From Salvator merianae (taxonomy: Eukaryota; Chordata; Lepidosauria; Squamata; Teiidae), in the NCBI GenBank assembly GCA_003586115.2, contig QVOM02000029.1:31774625-31838624 (forward strand): a stretch of 64,000 nucleotides of DNA, given 5' to 3'. The notes beneath the pieces were generated by a model. The model did no database searches. It saw only the letters and a program-made list of their open reading frames with translations, and had not been told where the DNA came from. A program made the translations under genes and the position numbers. The first letter of the stretch is position 1; every line of letters starts with the position of its first letter. Positions 46,609 to 57,699 of the stretch are shown here, in pieces.

Positions 46609-47195
46609 ACGGCTAGATAATTACTCTTCTGAACAAAAAAAAAGGCTGCATAGCATACCTGGTGTTACTGAGGTTCATTTCTGAGGGAATCTTTTTTTGG
46701 TGAAAAATAACTGCAAAGAAGTGAATAATTGCTCAAAATATTACTGGCATTGTTCAATGTGTATGGCACCCATTCAGTAAGACTCAAAACTGTAATCAAG
46801 GATTAATGCAGCTCATCAGAAAAACCTATTTCCTCAAAATTCATTATCATGCAATATCGCTAAGGTAACAAAAAAGGGGTGTTCCTAATATGGATTTCCT
46901 AGTTGCAGCAGTACTTCCTTACGCAGAGTCACCAGTTGTTAACTCAAGGAAACAGCAATTGCAGCAGTGTAGGAATGGGTGTATACTGGGGTCCAGAAGA
47001 GGACAAGTCACTTAGGTCAGCAACCTAATCCCATTCAAATCCTATTTAGGCCAAAAGAACCAGCTGCATTTCCAGCAAATTATTATTCCTGCTAAATAAC
47101 AGAGCCAAGGCATTACTAGTTTATTTTTTTTAAGTAGCAGCTCTCCCCCAGTTCCAACAGGGTTAGGAATAGACAGCATTTCTAAAATTCAGTTA
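46609..47195. other. Intergenic, nothing recognised
   Basis: No features. Confidence 0.5.
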
Positions 47196-49566
47196 GGGCG
47201 CAGTCCAACATCGTAAATTTAATCTGTATTTGAAGAGTACAATGAATGAGTTCGTCTTCCAGTCATTCCCACATTTGCATTATAATATGGACTCAATTAA
47301 GACTTGCTCGTTCTCACACTGATGTTTCCCATGCTTAGCATGGGGAAACCGTACTTTTTGGGCGCGTTCCGACACGGCATTTAATCAGTTTATAGGCCGT
47401 CTTCAGTTCCCGCTGTCCCGACATGATCTTGCCATTCCGTAGTTTTTCTGGACTATATTGGCGAAATCCGGACTACTTTGTATTCGGATTTAATGAAGTC
47501 TCAAGCCGTTCCAGATTGTTAGCACACTTTACTTTGCGATGTGGGAATGGGGAAAGAGACTATTTGGGAGGGACTGTACTTTTTGGGGTGTGTGCAGAGA
47601 GAGGGCTTCCCATTTCGTGCCGTCCAATGACAGACTTTGTGGGTGGGCAGGAAGTGCAGTAGTTTCCTCTGCCTCCATTATCCCCCCTTCCGTCACTGCC
47701 AGGGGAAAAGAAACCATCCTCCTTTTTACTTCGCTAAGCTGGGGTCCTTTCTCTTTCTTTATCCCCCATTCGACACTGCCAGGAAGAAATTAAAGGCTTC
47801 CTCCACTTCCGTCTGCTCTTTAAACCAAAACATAAACTGTGCCTGTTTGGGGTTGCAGTCCTCTTGCCCCAACAAAGAACCCACTCAAGATGAGTTTTGC
47901 CGTCAGCAGCACACATCTACACAGCGGGGACACATGCCGCTGCGGATGTCTCAGGGGAAGATGAGACAGAGTCCATTTGCTGGTGATGAACTGCACTGTC
48001 AAGATAGTAGAGTCCCCCCACGTTCCCTTCCCACTTTTTCCCTTCTTTACGGACCTCTCCCTGCTTTTGTGCTACTTTTAAATTGCGCAATTGCACAAAA
48101 GTGCACTTGCAGGGGAGCAGAAATCGCCATCAGCCCTTTAAAAAGCCCTTTAAAACGCCCTTTAAAAAGCTTGTGGAACAGAGTTTTAAAGTTCTGCTTG
48201 TGTAGATAGAGGCTGTAGTGGGGAGAAGGAGCAAATGGCGAATGACTAGTAACGCTGCCAAGTGAATCCATGTTCTGAGGTAGCAGCGGGGACATACGGA
48301 GAGTGGAGCTTGACTTTCCCGCCCCTGTGACGTCAAGATATGAATGTTGGGACTGCAGCCAATCACTGACTGCACGGGGAGGGGAATTTGGCAAGGGGTG
48401 GAGGCAGAAAAGGTACTGTTTCTCTGTGCCAAGCACGGGAAACATCAGTGTGGGAACGAGCAAGTACGAACTGAGTCCGTGTTAAATTGTAACTGTGGAA
48501 ACGATCAGAAGACGAATTCAGTCCTTGTACTCTTCCAAGACAGATTAAATTTACAATGTCGGAACACAGCCTTTCTGCCTCCACCCCTTGCCAGATTCCC
48601 CTTCCCATGCAGTCAGTGATTGGCTGCAGTCCCAACATTCAAATCTTGACTTCACGGGGGCGGGCAAGTCTAGCTCTGCCCTCTGTATGTCCCCGCTGCC
48701 ATCTCTGAACATGGATTCACTTGGCAGCGTTACTAGTCATTCACCATTTGCTCTTTCTTCCCCTCCAGTCTGTATCTACACAAGCAGAACTTTAATACCA
48801 CGTGTACTGCAAAATAAAGCTTCTTAAAGGGCAGGTGGTGATTTCTGCTCCATTGCAATTGCACTTTTGCGCAATTTAAGAGTAGCACAAAAGCAGGGAG
48901 AAGTCTGTGAAGAGGAGGAAACATGGGGGGAACATGGGGGGCTCTATTATCATGATACTGTAGTTAATGGCGAGCAAATGGACTCACCTCACCTCCCTGC
49001 AAGACATCCACAGCAGCATGTCTCCCACTATGTAGCTGTGTGCTCCTGATGGCAAGACTGATACTGAGCGGGTTCTTTGTTGGGGCAAGAGGACAGCACC
49101 CCCAAACAGACGCAGTCTGTTTTTTGGTTTAATCAGCAGACGGAAGTGGAGGAAGCCTTTAATTTCTTCCTGGCAGTGTCGAATGGGGGATAAAGGAAGA
49201 GAAAGGTGTGCAGTTTAGCAAAGTAAAATGGAGGACGGTTTTCTTTTCTCCTGGCAGTGGGGGAAGGGTGGATAATGGAGGCAGAAGGAACTACTGTGAT
49301 TCCTGCCCACCCACAAAGTCTGTCATTGGACAGTAGGAAATGGGAAGCCTTCCCTCTATACCCCCCCAAAAAAGTACAGTCTCCTTCCATGTTCTCACAT
49401 CACAAAGTAAAGTGCGCCAGCGATCTGGAACGGCTTGAGAACTCAAATCCAAATGCAAAGTAGTCCGGATTTCACCAATTTAGTCCAGAAAAACTATGGA
49501 AAGGCTATATCATGTCAGGCCAACGGGAACTGAAGACGGCCTGCAAACTGATTAAATGCCATGGCC
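47196..49566 (-). mobile_element. GGCC-family transposon (copy 6), host of copy 7
   Basis: An inverted copy made of 47196-47359 and 48572-49566. It starts GGGCGCAGTCCAACATCG and ends ATTAAATGCCATGGCC, where about 10 bp of the terminal repeat is lost. Flanks TTA and TAA differ at one base. The reading resumes exactly across the inserted copy 7 (GTACTTTTT joined to CTGCCTCC). TTGCGCAAT is at 48867-48875. Confidence 0.88.
47360..48571 (+). mobile_element. GGCC-family transposon (copy 7), nested in copy 6
   Basis: This 1212-bp copy has left end GGGCGCGTTCCGACACGG and right end ATGTCGGAACACAGCC, with TTT on both sides (47357-47359 and 48572-48574). It is very close to copy 4 along its length. It carries ATTGCGCAAT at 48082-48091, a full CRE (TGACGTCA) at 48328-48335 and a small internal triplication near 48133-48170. 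The 190-codon frame at 47637-48209 is conserved only as repeat sequence and shows no transposase motif. Confidence 0.92.
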
Positions 49567-50457
49567 TAAGTTTTGCCGCCACCATCACAATTTGAATTGC
49601 TTGTTATTTCTGCAGTACCAGAACAAGCAACATGCATGAAAATGACCTATAGTCAGGATACATCAGCCAACCCTTATAAATTAGATTCATTTCCTTTTTT
49701 CATACTGTGATATTCAGTTTCATAGAAAAGTTTAACTTCTAAATATGTATTTTGTGTATATATGACTCAAACTTCTCTAGAGAAATCATGAGAGACATAA
49801 AAATAAACAGGGTTTTCAGCCATCAACTTAAGATCTACCTCTTGCTTTACTTTGATAAGACACATAAAATCCCAATAATAGAAGGTGTTAGAATTTCTAT
49901 TACATTTCAAATATATTAGATTTTTTTTGCAAGTGAATGAATATTCTTTTTCTCTTAAAGGTCTTAAGTTAATAATAATTTGGAACATACTGTTTGAGAA
50001 ATCCTAATGCTGTCATTCCAAACTTGCCTGCTGCCTTTCTTTGGCTAACTAGTTTTTCTTTCAATTAATTTTATGCCATCAAACATGGAATCTCTGAGCA
50101 ACAAACCGTATTCTGAATAAAATAGGAAGAGGTTTACACAATTATTTTAATGCAACATGTTCTCTTCCAGGCATGCAGTGAAATACACGACAAGTTAAAA
50201 TATAACTTAGAAACTTAACTGAGCTATCTATTATAACACTTACTGCACTAGCTTGCACTATATTGTACAATCATATTAGCTAACAATACAGCATTTTTTT
50301 TCAAAAATACAGAAAAAGTGAAATCTGAAAATAAATAAGTTAACATAGCTATTTAGCATACTAAATAAGAAGCAAAAAAATTAATACAACCAAATAATTT
50401 CAAATGTAGAAAAGTACTTTGTAAGCAGATGCTTTAAAAGGACACAAAAGCATAACT
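49567..50457. other. Intergenic, AT-rich, nothing recognised
   Basis: Strongly AT-rich with no element ends. Confidence 0.55.
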
Positions 50458-50935
50458 GGGGCTGCATCCAGACAAGGAGAATATAGCACCATTTTGGCGG
50501 TGCTATAGTGTGCTTGCCACACGTATCTATGGCCACCCCACGAGAGCAACGCTATATTACCCTGAAACGTGCAGTAGCCTATTTTGGACAAAAACAACTC
50601 TTGTGCCAGGTTTTCCTGAAAGAGCGCTATCACTTCCCTTTAGGACAAAATACCATCTTTGTTCTGGCCAGATCACATACTTCCGGGTATTTCAATACCC
50701 AAATGTGCGCATCCACCGTGCATGTGTGTAGGCTGAAAATATGGCCACGCATGTGTGGCGGTCACAATCTTGCACTTCTGAGTATTTCATGCCAGCAAAA
50801 TACCAGAAGTGTGCAGCGCACAGACAAAGCAGTCCTCTACGCTGTCTGGATAACAGACAATTATTCCAGAGGGTCTTTTCTCTGGAATATCGCTTGTTGG
50901 TGCTATTATTCAGCCAACGTCTGGAGCCAGTCTTA
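50458..50935. mobile_element. Candidate MITE with GGGGCTGCATCCAGACAA end
   Basis: The left GGGGCTGCATCCAGACAA and the right CCAACGTCTGGAGCCAGTC pair imperfectly (GGCT..CCAGAC). The interior has unusually GC-balanced sequence and inverted ATAGCACC/GGTGCTAT blocks (50484-50516 and 50898-50906) against an AT-rich background. The target duplication is not clear. Open frames inside (for example 50508-50936) have no known motif. Confidence 0.45.
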
Positions 50936-51118
50936 ACGCGTTGGGGTTTGAAATGCAGTAATATAGCAAAAACTCATATAGCAGAATCATGTTTTCTAAA
51001 GGATGCCAGATGCCTTGAACTGAACCAGTGACAATTAAGTCCAATTAATTTGCACACAAATCAGTAAGTCCAATTAATTTGCACACAACTCAGATTCATA
51101 TCACCAATATCTCAATGC

Positions 51119-52450
51119 AAACAAAAGCATAAAATATAATAATCCTTATTTTTTAATTTCTTTCAAACAATACCCTTTTATATTAATGATAAACTGCTAA
51201 AGAAATGGGAATGTATACTAGATACTTTTGTTTTTGGAGGTGAACAACCTAGAATAACAAAAATATATTATTATAAAACTAAAGAGATGTGAAGCTGGAA
51301 ATATCCTCACCTCTTGGGATACTTTGATGCATTTAAATTATGCTATCTTTTTCTTTCCTTTCATATACCCTGACAATAGTGGTTTGAAATTAAGTCTCAA
51401 GAAACACCTGGGGCTGCAACGCGTACTTTTTTTGCAGCCTTTAATAAAAAGATAGACAAAATACTGAACTCCATGTTGTTCTGTGCCTATAAAATGAGGC
51501 AAAAATATTGAACTCCCAATCCATTACCAATCATGCCATTGCAATATCTCCCTGACATTACAAAACTGCTTGACAAAGAAAATTAGGCAAAACTAGATAA
51601 GGCTCAACTTGTGCTAATTGAAGAATTTTATGATAAAACGTCAAAGGCAGCATAGTAGAACAGACACAAAAAGGGCTGAGACTAGCTAGCTGCAGATGGC
51701 TAAAAAGTAACAATGTTTGTTCTATTCTAAATTTTTCCAAAAGAGCCAAGACCTCATTTGAAAAGGGAATTTAAACTGATTTCACAGATGAGTAAGAGAG
51801 CAGCAGCTCATCTTTATAAATTAGTGCTACTAAAGTCAGGAGAGAAAAGGTTAAAAGAAGTCTGGCAAACGTATTTAGGTCCTCAGTTTTCTGACCAAGA
51901 ATGAATGACGTATCTACCAATAGTTATTCTTGGGGGGAAACTGTGTTTGCTAGAGAATTACAATTAAAAATATTTTATAGATGGTACTGCACACCAATGA
52001 TACTGTCTAAAATTATGACGAACAGAATTTTTAAATGTTAGCATAGGTGTAATAAGCACCTATTTACATATATGATGAGAGTGTCCAAAACTGCAGGTCT
52101 TTTGGCATCAAATACAGTGGAAATCACAAAAGAATTTGGTTTACTTCATATTTACCAAAGTAACTTAGTAATTAATATAGAAGACTGACAGACTATATGG
52201 TATGAGGTGTCAAATGGGTAATCAAGATTGGATAGAAAGGTGAGTCTTTATTTACTCTGGAACTCTGGTATGAGAAGCTATAAAACCTAGCAGTGCATGA
52301 ATGTTTAATTTATCAACAGTGTGTGATGAGTGGATAGATTACAAAGATCTCCATTATGGAAATATGGTCCCTGCTGATCACATCTTTGCCATCTCTGGAC
52401 AATTAATATATGTCTTCTACAATGCAATATTACTATTGGTGTCTTGAGTT
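51119..52450 (+). mobile_element. L1-type LINE ORF2 C-terminal region, degraded
   Basis: Short in-frame pieces in order match L1 ORF2: LLKKWECILDTFVFGGEQPR near 51190-51250 (the conserved F-x-W-G-x-x-x-P-R block), RWYCTPMILSKIMTNR near 51980-52025 (compare WY-TP-R-AKM), and ECPKLQVFWHQIQWKSQKN near 52080-52135 (compare W-C-K-FW). Many stops and frameshifts separate them. It is an old, inactive copy. Confidence 0.8.
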
Positions 52451-52534
52451 TATGGACATGAGTTCTTAGAAGTGCATTTGTCAATGAGTTTACTTAGTTA
52501 AATAGCTGGGGTAATGCCCATTTGTTCCTTACAC

Positions 52535-54010
52535 ATAAAACATAAGAGCATAAGAATGTACAAAGAGCCCTGCTGGATCAGGCCACAGCCTATCTAGTCC
52601 AGCATCCTGGTCATTTTCGCACTTACTACATTAGCACAGACTAATTAGACTGTGCTAGTGCAGTACTTAACCACACAGTGCGGACACTGTCTACACCACA
52701 CGGCGAAAATAGGTCCTGAAGCCGGTGTGAATGCTGGTAGTCATGCCTGATCCTTGCCCTGGCAGCGGCCAGCTAGCATCTGGACACTGCCATAGTCACC
52801 AGCAGCAGTGCTGCGCGCATGCATGATCGTTCAGTCAGGCCTGCCAGATCACGCATGCCCGATTGGGCTCACGCGATACCCCGATCAGGCATGCAGTGCA
52901 CCTGATCATCGCTGTGGCAGCGGCTGGCAAGCGTACAGTCACTGCCATGGGGACTGGCAGGCTTGTCCAGTGTCCAGGCATGATCAGCCGATTGCACCTG
53001 CATGATGGGCCAATCACGCTGGCGCCATTGGGCGTATGTGATTGGAATGCATGATGCCCCAATCAGGCCTCTGTAACCCAAGTGCGGGCCCTGTTGGGGC
53101 ATCGCACAACCCGATCGTGTAGGCCTGATGGCGCTGACACAATCAGCCCATCACACAAGTGCAATTGGCTGATTGTGCCTGAGCACTGCATGAATCTGCC
53201 ATGACAGCGACTGGGCCTCACAAGGCCGGATTGGGCATCATGCAGCCCAATCTGGCATTGCAGGCCCAATCTGACATCGCAGGCCCGATCGGAGCATTGC
53301 ATATGTGCAATTGCGCATGCACGATGGGCACATCCCTCCAAAGATGGCCCCGCACCGCAGGTAAGTGTGAATGGAACCTTACCTGAAGCTCACTATGAGC
53401 TCCAGGTAAGGTTCCAGACTACAATTTATTGTACCAGCAATAGAAGCGATCAGGAGCGGACGAAGCCTGCTCCCAGTCGCTTCGGACGTCCTGCAGTGCG
53501 GATGCACTTAGATAGCAAGCAAGCTAGATGCTTGCTACCGTCAAGTGCAAAAAGCCCCCCTGTCTCACACAGTGGTCCACCAATTGCTTCTTGACAATCT
53601 CAAGCAGAAGACAAAGGCAAAACCTTTGCCTGCTCTCAAGTCCCTGCAATGCCCTTAGAGACATCCTCTCTGTCTCTCCAACTGGAGGCAGTATCTAGCC
53701 ATCCATTCTAGTAGTCACTGATACAGCTGTTCTCTATGAATTTGTCTCACCGTTTCCTAAAGCTATCCAGACTGGTTGCTGTCACCAGACTGGTTGCTGT
53801 CACCATAGTAAATTCCATAGACCGAGGACCCTCTAGATGACAAAATACTTCCCTTTGGTGATTCTAACTCTCCTACTCATCAGCTTCATAGAGTGCTCCC
53901 TGGTTCTAGTGTCATGTGACAGAGAAAATAATTTTTCTCTATCCACTTTTTCCACACAATGCAAGATTTTATATACTTTATATGAGACAAGTATTGCTTT
54001 GATTATAGAC
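52535..54010 (-). mobile_element. CR1-type LINE 3' end, split by a transposon
   Basis: Two parts, 52535-52609 and 53560-54010, flank an inserted element. On the - strand the right part encodes CIVWKKWIEKN-type and SHDTRTREHSMKLMS-type residues in alternate frames, which continues the reverse-transcriptase C-terminus seen at the end of the 39596-40872 copy. The tail then leads into the CAGGATGCTGGACTAGATAG type of CR1 3' UTR. An 18-bp unit is duplicated at 53768-53803. Confidence 0.75.
52610..53559. mobile_element. Dyad-rich transposon inserted in a CR1 tail
   Basis: This 950-bp element has left end GTCATTTTCGCACTTAC and right end GTCAAGTGCAAAAAGCCCCC. CTG is duplicated (52607-52609 and 53560-53562), and removing the element restores CAGCATCCTGTCTCACAC, the normal CR1 tail. 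From 52810 to 53330 the interior is GC-rich and built of degenerate GGGCATGC, CCAATC and GATCGGG motifs in both orientations. No coding capacity is evident. Confidence 0.82.
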
Positions 54011-55224
54011 TAAGGTCGGGGCTGGGACAGCATTGTATACTGGCAATATTAAGGTTTATTTTCTGAAATTGTAGTTTTTTTAATTACTGTTAATACAAAT
54101 CGAAGTAATCATAATAAAAAGCACAGAATATAAGGTTCAGTAAGGAGAGTTATAAATCATTAAACATTCTAACATATTCCAAACAGAGCAAATTTTGCAA
54201 CACAGTCTTCAGGACTATCAATATGTACAGAATATGCTTAAAAACAAAGCTGTATCAAAACATAATGTCTTCACGTTAATAAAAAGAGGTCACTAGGGTT
54301 AAACGCAAGAGGAATAATCACACTTTTTCCCCTCCAGATCATTTAAGAATTTTACCTTTCATATCAATGGTAACTGTAAGGTTTTGTTCTGTCCCAATTT
54401 TTGTGTAAGTTTATTTCAGAACTCTATCAGCACGTACCGCTTATCTGTGGAGATCCAAATCCAAATCCACTACTGTATTTTGGATTCAGCAATCTATCAT
54501 CAAATCCCATCTCTGTTTGATAGGGAAGAGGAACACATAACCTGCATTTAGCTTCTTGTATGACATGGTGCCCATTGTTCAATTCTGTGTGATTGGCTAA
54601 TTAATGCCCACTGCTGGTTTAGTCATAGGTACTAGGTGCTTCTCTTTATAAAACAAACATGTTTGCTTCTTTCTCATCTTTCAAAACTGAAAGAAAAATT
54701 TTGCATCCCATGTAACTTGACTTGTAATTCTTGAAAAGTTCCCATCAAAAACATTGCATACAGTTGCATTTCCAGTTCAATTGCCACAAAAATGTTTTGT
54801 TGTTGGTTTTACTTCTTGCACTCAATATTAGAACATTTTACAAACAAAATCCCAAAATGGCAAAACGTTTTTAAATTTTTAAAAAAGGTGCAGATTTCAC
54901 CATTTTTTTTCTCAATTCTTTAACACCTTTTTATTTTTCTTGCTCATTACCTTTATTGCAACCTTCGTTGTGGCTATCTTATAGGTAAAGATTGTCTAAA
55001 TTTATGTGAATGTATGTGATTGTTCACTAGTGTTATTGTTATTTGCAGGACAACCCAAATTACTACAATTTGGATCCTGACATAAATGAACTCTAGATCC
55101 TCTACATGTACAAATTACTTTCCAAAGGCATCCACAAGAGTGGATTTACTAATAAGTGTATGGTTACAATTATAACCCCATAGATTCACCAAAGGGCAAG
55201 ATACACAGATGTAACCTATCATTT
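54011..55224. other. Intergenic, AT-rich, nothing recognised
   Basis: No element ends or frames worth noting. Confidence 0.55.
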
Positions 55225-55570
55225 ATGTTGCTACTGTCATTGAATCAGCTTTAACTTCCGGTGACTATATGGATAGAAGCTTGATCTACCTGTCTTCAGT
55301 AAGGTCACATAGCTCTTGCAAGGTCAGTCTAGCAGCTTCTTTGATCTTGTCTCTTCTTATTGTCCATTCTCTTCCTTCAACTTTGCCAAACATGATCATT
55401 TCTCCTTTATCTGCTTGCATCAAATGTCAAAAACATATGAATTTCTGTTTATCATTACCGAAAGGTAGCCATCCAGGTTTTATTTGGTTCAGGATAGATC
55501 AAGAAAGCCTTCTTGTAATCCATGGAATTTTAACTAGCTGTCTCCAGATCTATGACTTAACAATTAAGCT
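55225..55570. repeat. Possible LINE fragment, unassigned
   Basis: The segment reads like internal LINE sequence (CATAGCTCTTGCAAGGTCAG, TTGTAATCCATGGAATTTTA), which recalls RTE-type elements, but no protein block could be confirmed on either strand. Confidence 0.25.
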
Positions 55571-56999
55571 ATATTAATCTGAAATCAAGATAATTAAGTC
55601 AGGGAAGGGAGAGTGGGAAAAAGTTTTCTAGACAATAATTCTCTCCCCTTCTTTTGTTTACTAGGGTATTTTATTAGATGTACCTGCTTTTCTATGACAT
55701 ACGTTATCTAGAGAACTTGGTCAGACAGAAAATGGTGGAGGTTTGTATGCAACCAATTTCATTTCTTCATTCATTCCTCTGCCTTCCACCATGGAAAGAC
55801 CTCTTTATAAAAGCAAACAAACTGATGCTGGAGTAAATTATCCTGAGAAATATAACCTACAGTAGAGTTAATCCTGGTTCAACAAGAAGATATTGAGATC
55901 TGCTAAAATATATCTTTTTCTGTTAGCAAGGATTTCTTCCATTTTGTAGGCTTGTGCCTTCTGTGGACACATTTAAAATAGAAAAATAAAAGTTACTTAT
56001 GTAAAAACAGAAGACACACCCTGCCAGATCAGACTACAAGGCCTATTCAGTACTTCTGTAACAAACAAAAGCTGTTGAGAAGCCTGAAAGCAGACAGGGG
56101 TCAAACACTTTTCCCTCTACTAGTGTTCTCAGCAACTGGACTTCAAAAAGAAACTCAGGACAAGGCTTCTATGTAGCCTGCACAATCTGAAAATTATTCC
56201 ATCTTCCATGAAAGAATGAAGAGCACAAGATTGCGTCTAAAAATGTAGGTTGTTTAACGTATAGGCCTTATGAATGCATAAAGAAAGAAACTTTCCAATA
56301 TTATAATTATTTCACATAAACCTTGACAGTAACAAAAACTATCACCCATGGCATCTGACATACTAGCACATTGCTTTGCTCACTGCTCCTCCCAGGTTTG
56401 TTCAAAGACCCATCCCATCCCATCCAATACTGTATTCTAAGTGCAGAAAGGTCATCACGACTAAAAGACACGGCAGCCTTATCTTCTTTGACATGACCTA
56501 ATCCGCTTTTAAGGTGATTCTTGTCAGAAAATGAGCTGAAACATTGAATTATTATAAGGAGACATCTTAATCTTCTCCAAGTACTCAGTAAATCCTTGTA
56601 CAGTACTAAGAAAATTACAGAAGTAACCTACACACTGCATTCTCTTATGGAGCATCTTAGCTAGAAGTCATCTCCACATGGGCATCGCAGGTGTGTTCCT
56701 CACGATAACTCCACGAGCCAGTGAGAAAACGACAGCAAGCCCCGGCTTGCCAGGGTGCCCTTCTTGTGCCCAATGAGACACCTGGGTACAGTAAGAGGGA
56801 CCTGAGTCTGGACTCCCTGTGAACTTCCTCTTTGAATGGCCTTGAACGACGACTCCAAAACTGTAAACTGGAAAACAGATGCGGATTGTGGCCATCTGTG
56901 GGGAGGGCGGCAGGCGTCCCTCTGGCCTCTTCAGAGTGAAGAGCTCTGTGAGAGCTGGTGGTGGGCTTGCCGATTTGATGCTTCGGAACAAAAAACGGA
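55571..56999. other. Region upstream of the CpG island, nothing firm
   Basis: AT-rich up to about 56650, then a gradual GC rise. The 207-codon frame at 56668-57291 on the - strand overlaps the island edge. It has no recognised domain and is probably chance, though a divergent non-coding transcript from the promoter is possible. Confidence 0.45.
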
Positions 57000-57233
57000 G
57001 GGCCAAGTCAAACAACGCTAGATAGGGCATAAAGGGGAGAATGAAAAAGGAGCAGCGCGTGTCCGGCGCTCCCTCCGCTGTCGATGGAGCGAAAGAAGGA
57101 AACGAAACGGAAGCAGCGCTCGGGTAGCGCGAAGTGCCAGCCCTGCCTTTCCCGCTCCCGGCCCAGTAACTCAAGCCAGCCAGCCGCCGGCTTCGGGGCG
57201 CTAATGGAAGCCGAAAAAGAGGCGCGGCTCTCC

Positions 57234-57243
57234 CGCATGCGCG
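57234..57243. promoter_or_regulatory. NRF1-like palindromic site
   Basis: CGCATGCGCG is close to the NRF1 consensus (YGCGCAYGCGCR). It lies about 350 bp upstream of the CRE at the left part of the CpG island. Just downstream, ATGCTCTGCA is followed by GTAAGT at 57261, a strong donor that could end an alternative first exon. Both are inferences from sequence. Confidence 0.4.
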
Positions 57244-57375
57244 AGCGAACATGCTCTGCAGTAAGTGGGGAAGAAGGCTGGGCGCGGGCACGCGCGCCGC
57301 CGATTCAGAGAAAAAGGGAGGGAGAAGCTCTTGGGCGGAGGGGGGGGAGGAGAGAAGACGATAGAAACGTGAACA

Positions 57376-57396
57376 ACAGCAGCAGCAGCAGCAGCA
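57376..57396. repeat. (CAG)n short run in the CpG island
   Basis: About six to seven AGC/CAG units in a row lie within the YWHAZ promoter island, upstream of the proposed first exon. In one frame it would read as poly-serine, but there is no evidence that it is translated. Confidence 0.85.
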
Positions 57397-57567
57397 CTAA
57401 GGCGTGTCCGCGGCCGCGTGAACGAGCTCTCGCTGCCGCGCGCAACCCGACGGCGGTTGATGCAACCAGCGCGTCGGTATAGGAAAAGCAAGGCAAAAGG
57501 GATCGATGTGAGCCGAGTTTGGGGGGGAGGTGAGGAAAGTGTAGGCGCACGCGCGTGCCCGCGCATG

Positions 57568-57592
57568 GTTGCCATGGCGCCGTTTGACGTCA
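57568..57592. promoter_or_regulatory. YWHAZ: CRE palindrome beside an RFX-like half site
   Basis: TGACGTCA, the full cAMP-response element bound by CREB/ATF factors, lies at 57585-57592. Eight bases upstream is GTTGCCATGG (57568-57577), which matches half of the RFX X-box and also contains a GCCATGG core. The pair sits roughly 130 bp before the proposed first-exon donor, a typical place for proximal promoter elements. Binding is inferred from sequence only. Confidence 0.65.
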
Positions 57593-57627
57593 CGGGCTCT
57601 GTGTCGCCCGTGCGTTGCGACGCGGTG

Positions 57628-57632
57628 ATTGG
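57628..57632 (-). promoter_or_regulatory. YWHAZ: Inverted CCAAT box
   Basis: ATTGG in the context GTGATTGGCGG is a good NF-Y (CCAAT) match on the reverse strand. It lies about 40 bp downstream of the CRE. A CRE with a nearby CCAAT box is common in CpG-island promoters. A GA-rich stretch of GAGAGCGAG repeats follows at 57657-57690. Confidence 0.5.
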
Positions 57633-57699
57633 CGGAGACCCCGTGTGTGGCACTGGGAGAGCGAGAGCGAGTGAGAGAGCGAGAGCGAGGCTGCAGCGG

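Noticed and set aside
47637..48209. A 190-codon open frame, with similar frames at 25952-26389, 14757-15215 and 48047-48463
   Set aside because: They lie inside copies of one transposon family, and the same frames recur because the DNA is homologous. They are low in complexity, lack transposase or other domains, and are broken differently in each copy.
50508..50936. A 142-codon frame as a possible gene
   Set aside because: It lies almost wholly within a candidate MITE, and an overlapping frame in the same region is equally plausible. No domain seen.
56668..57291. A 207-codon - strand frame that could be a divergent gene
   Set aside because: No domain, no clear splice sites and composition typical of the island edge. 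A non-coding divergent transcript cannot be excluded, but sequence alone does not support a gene.
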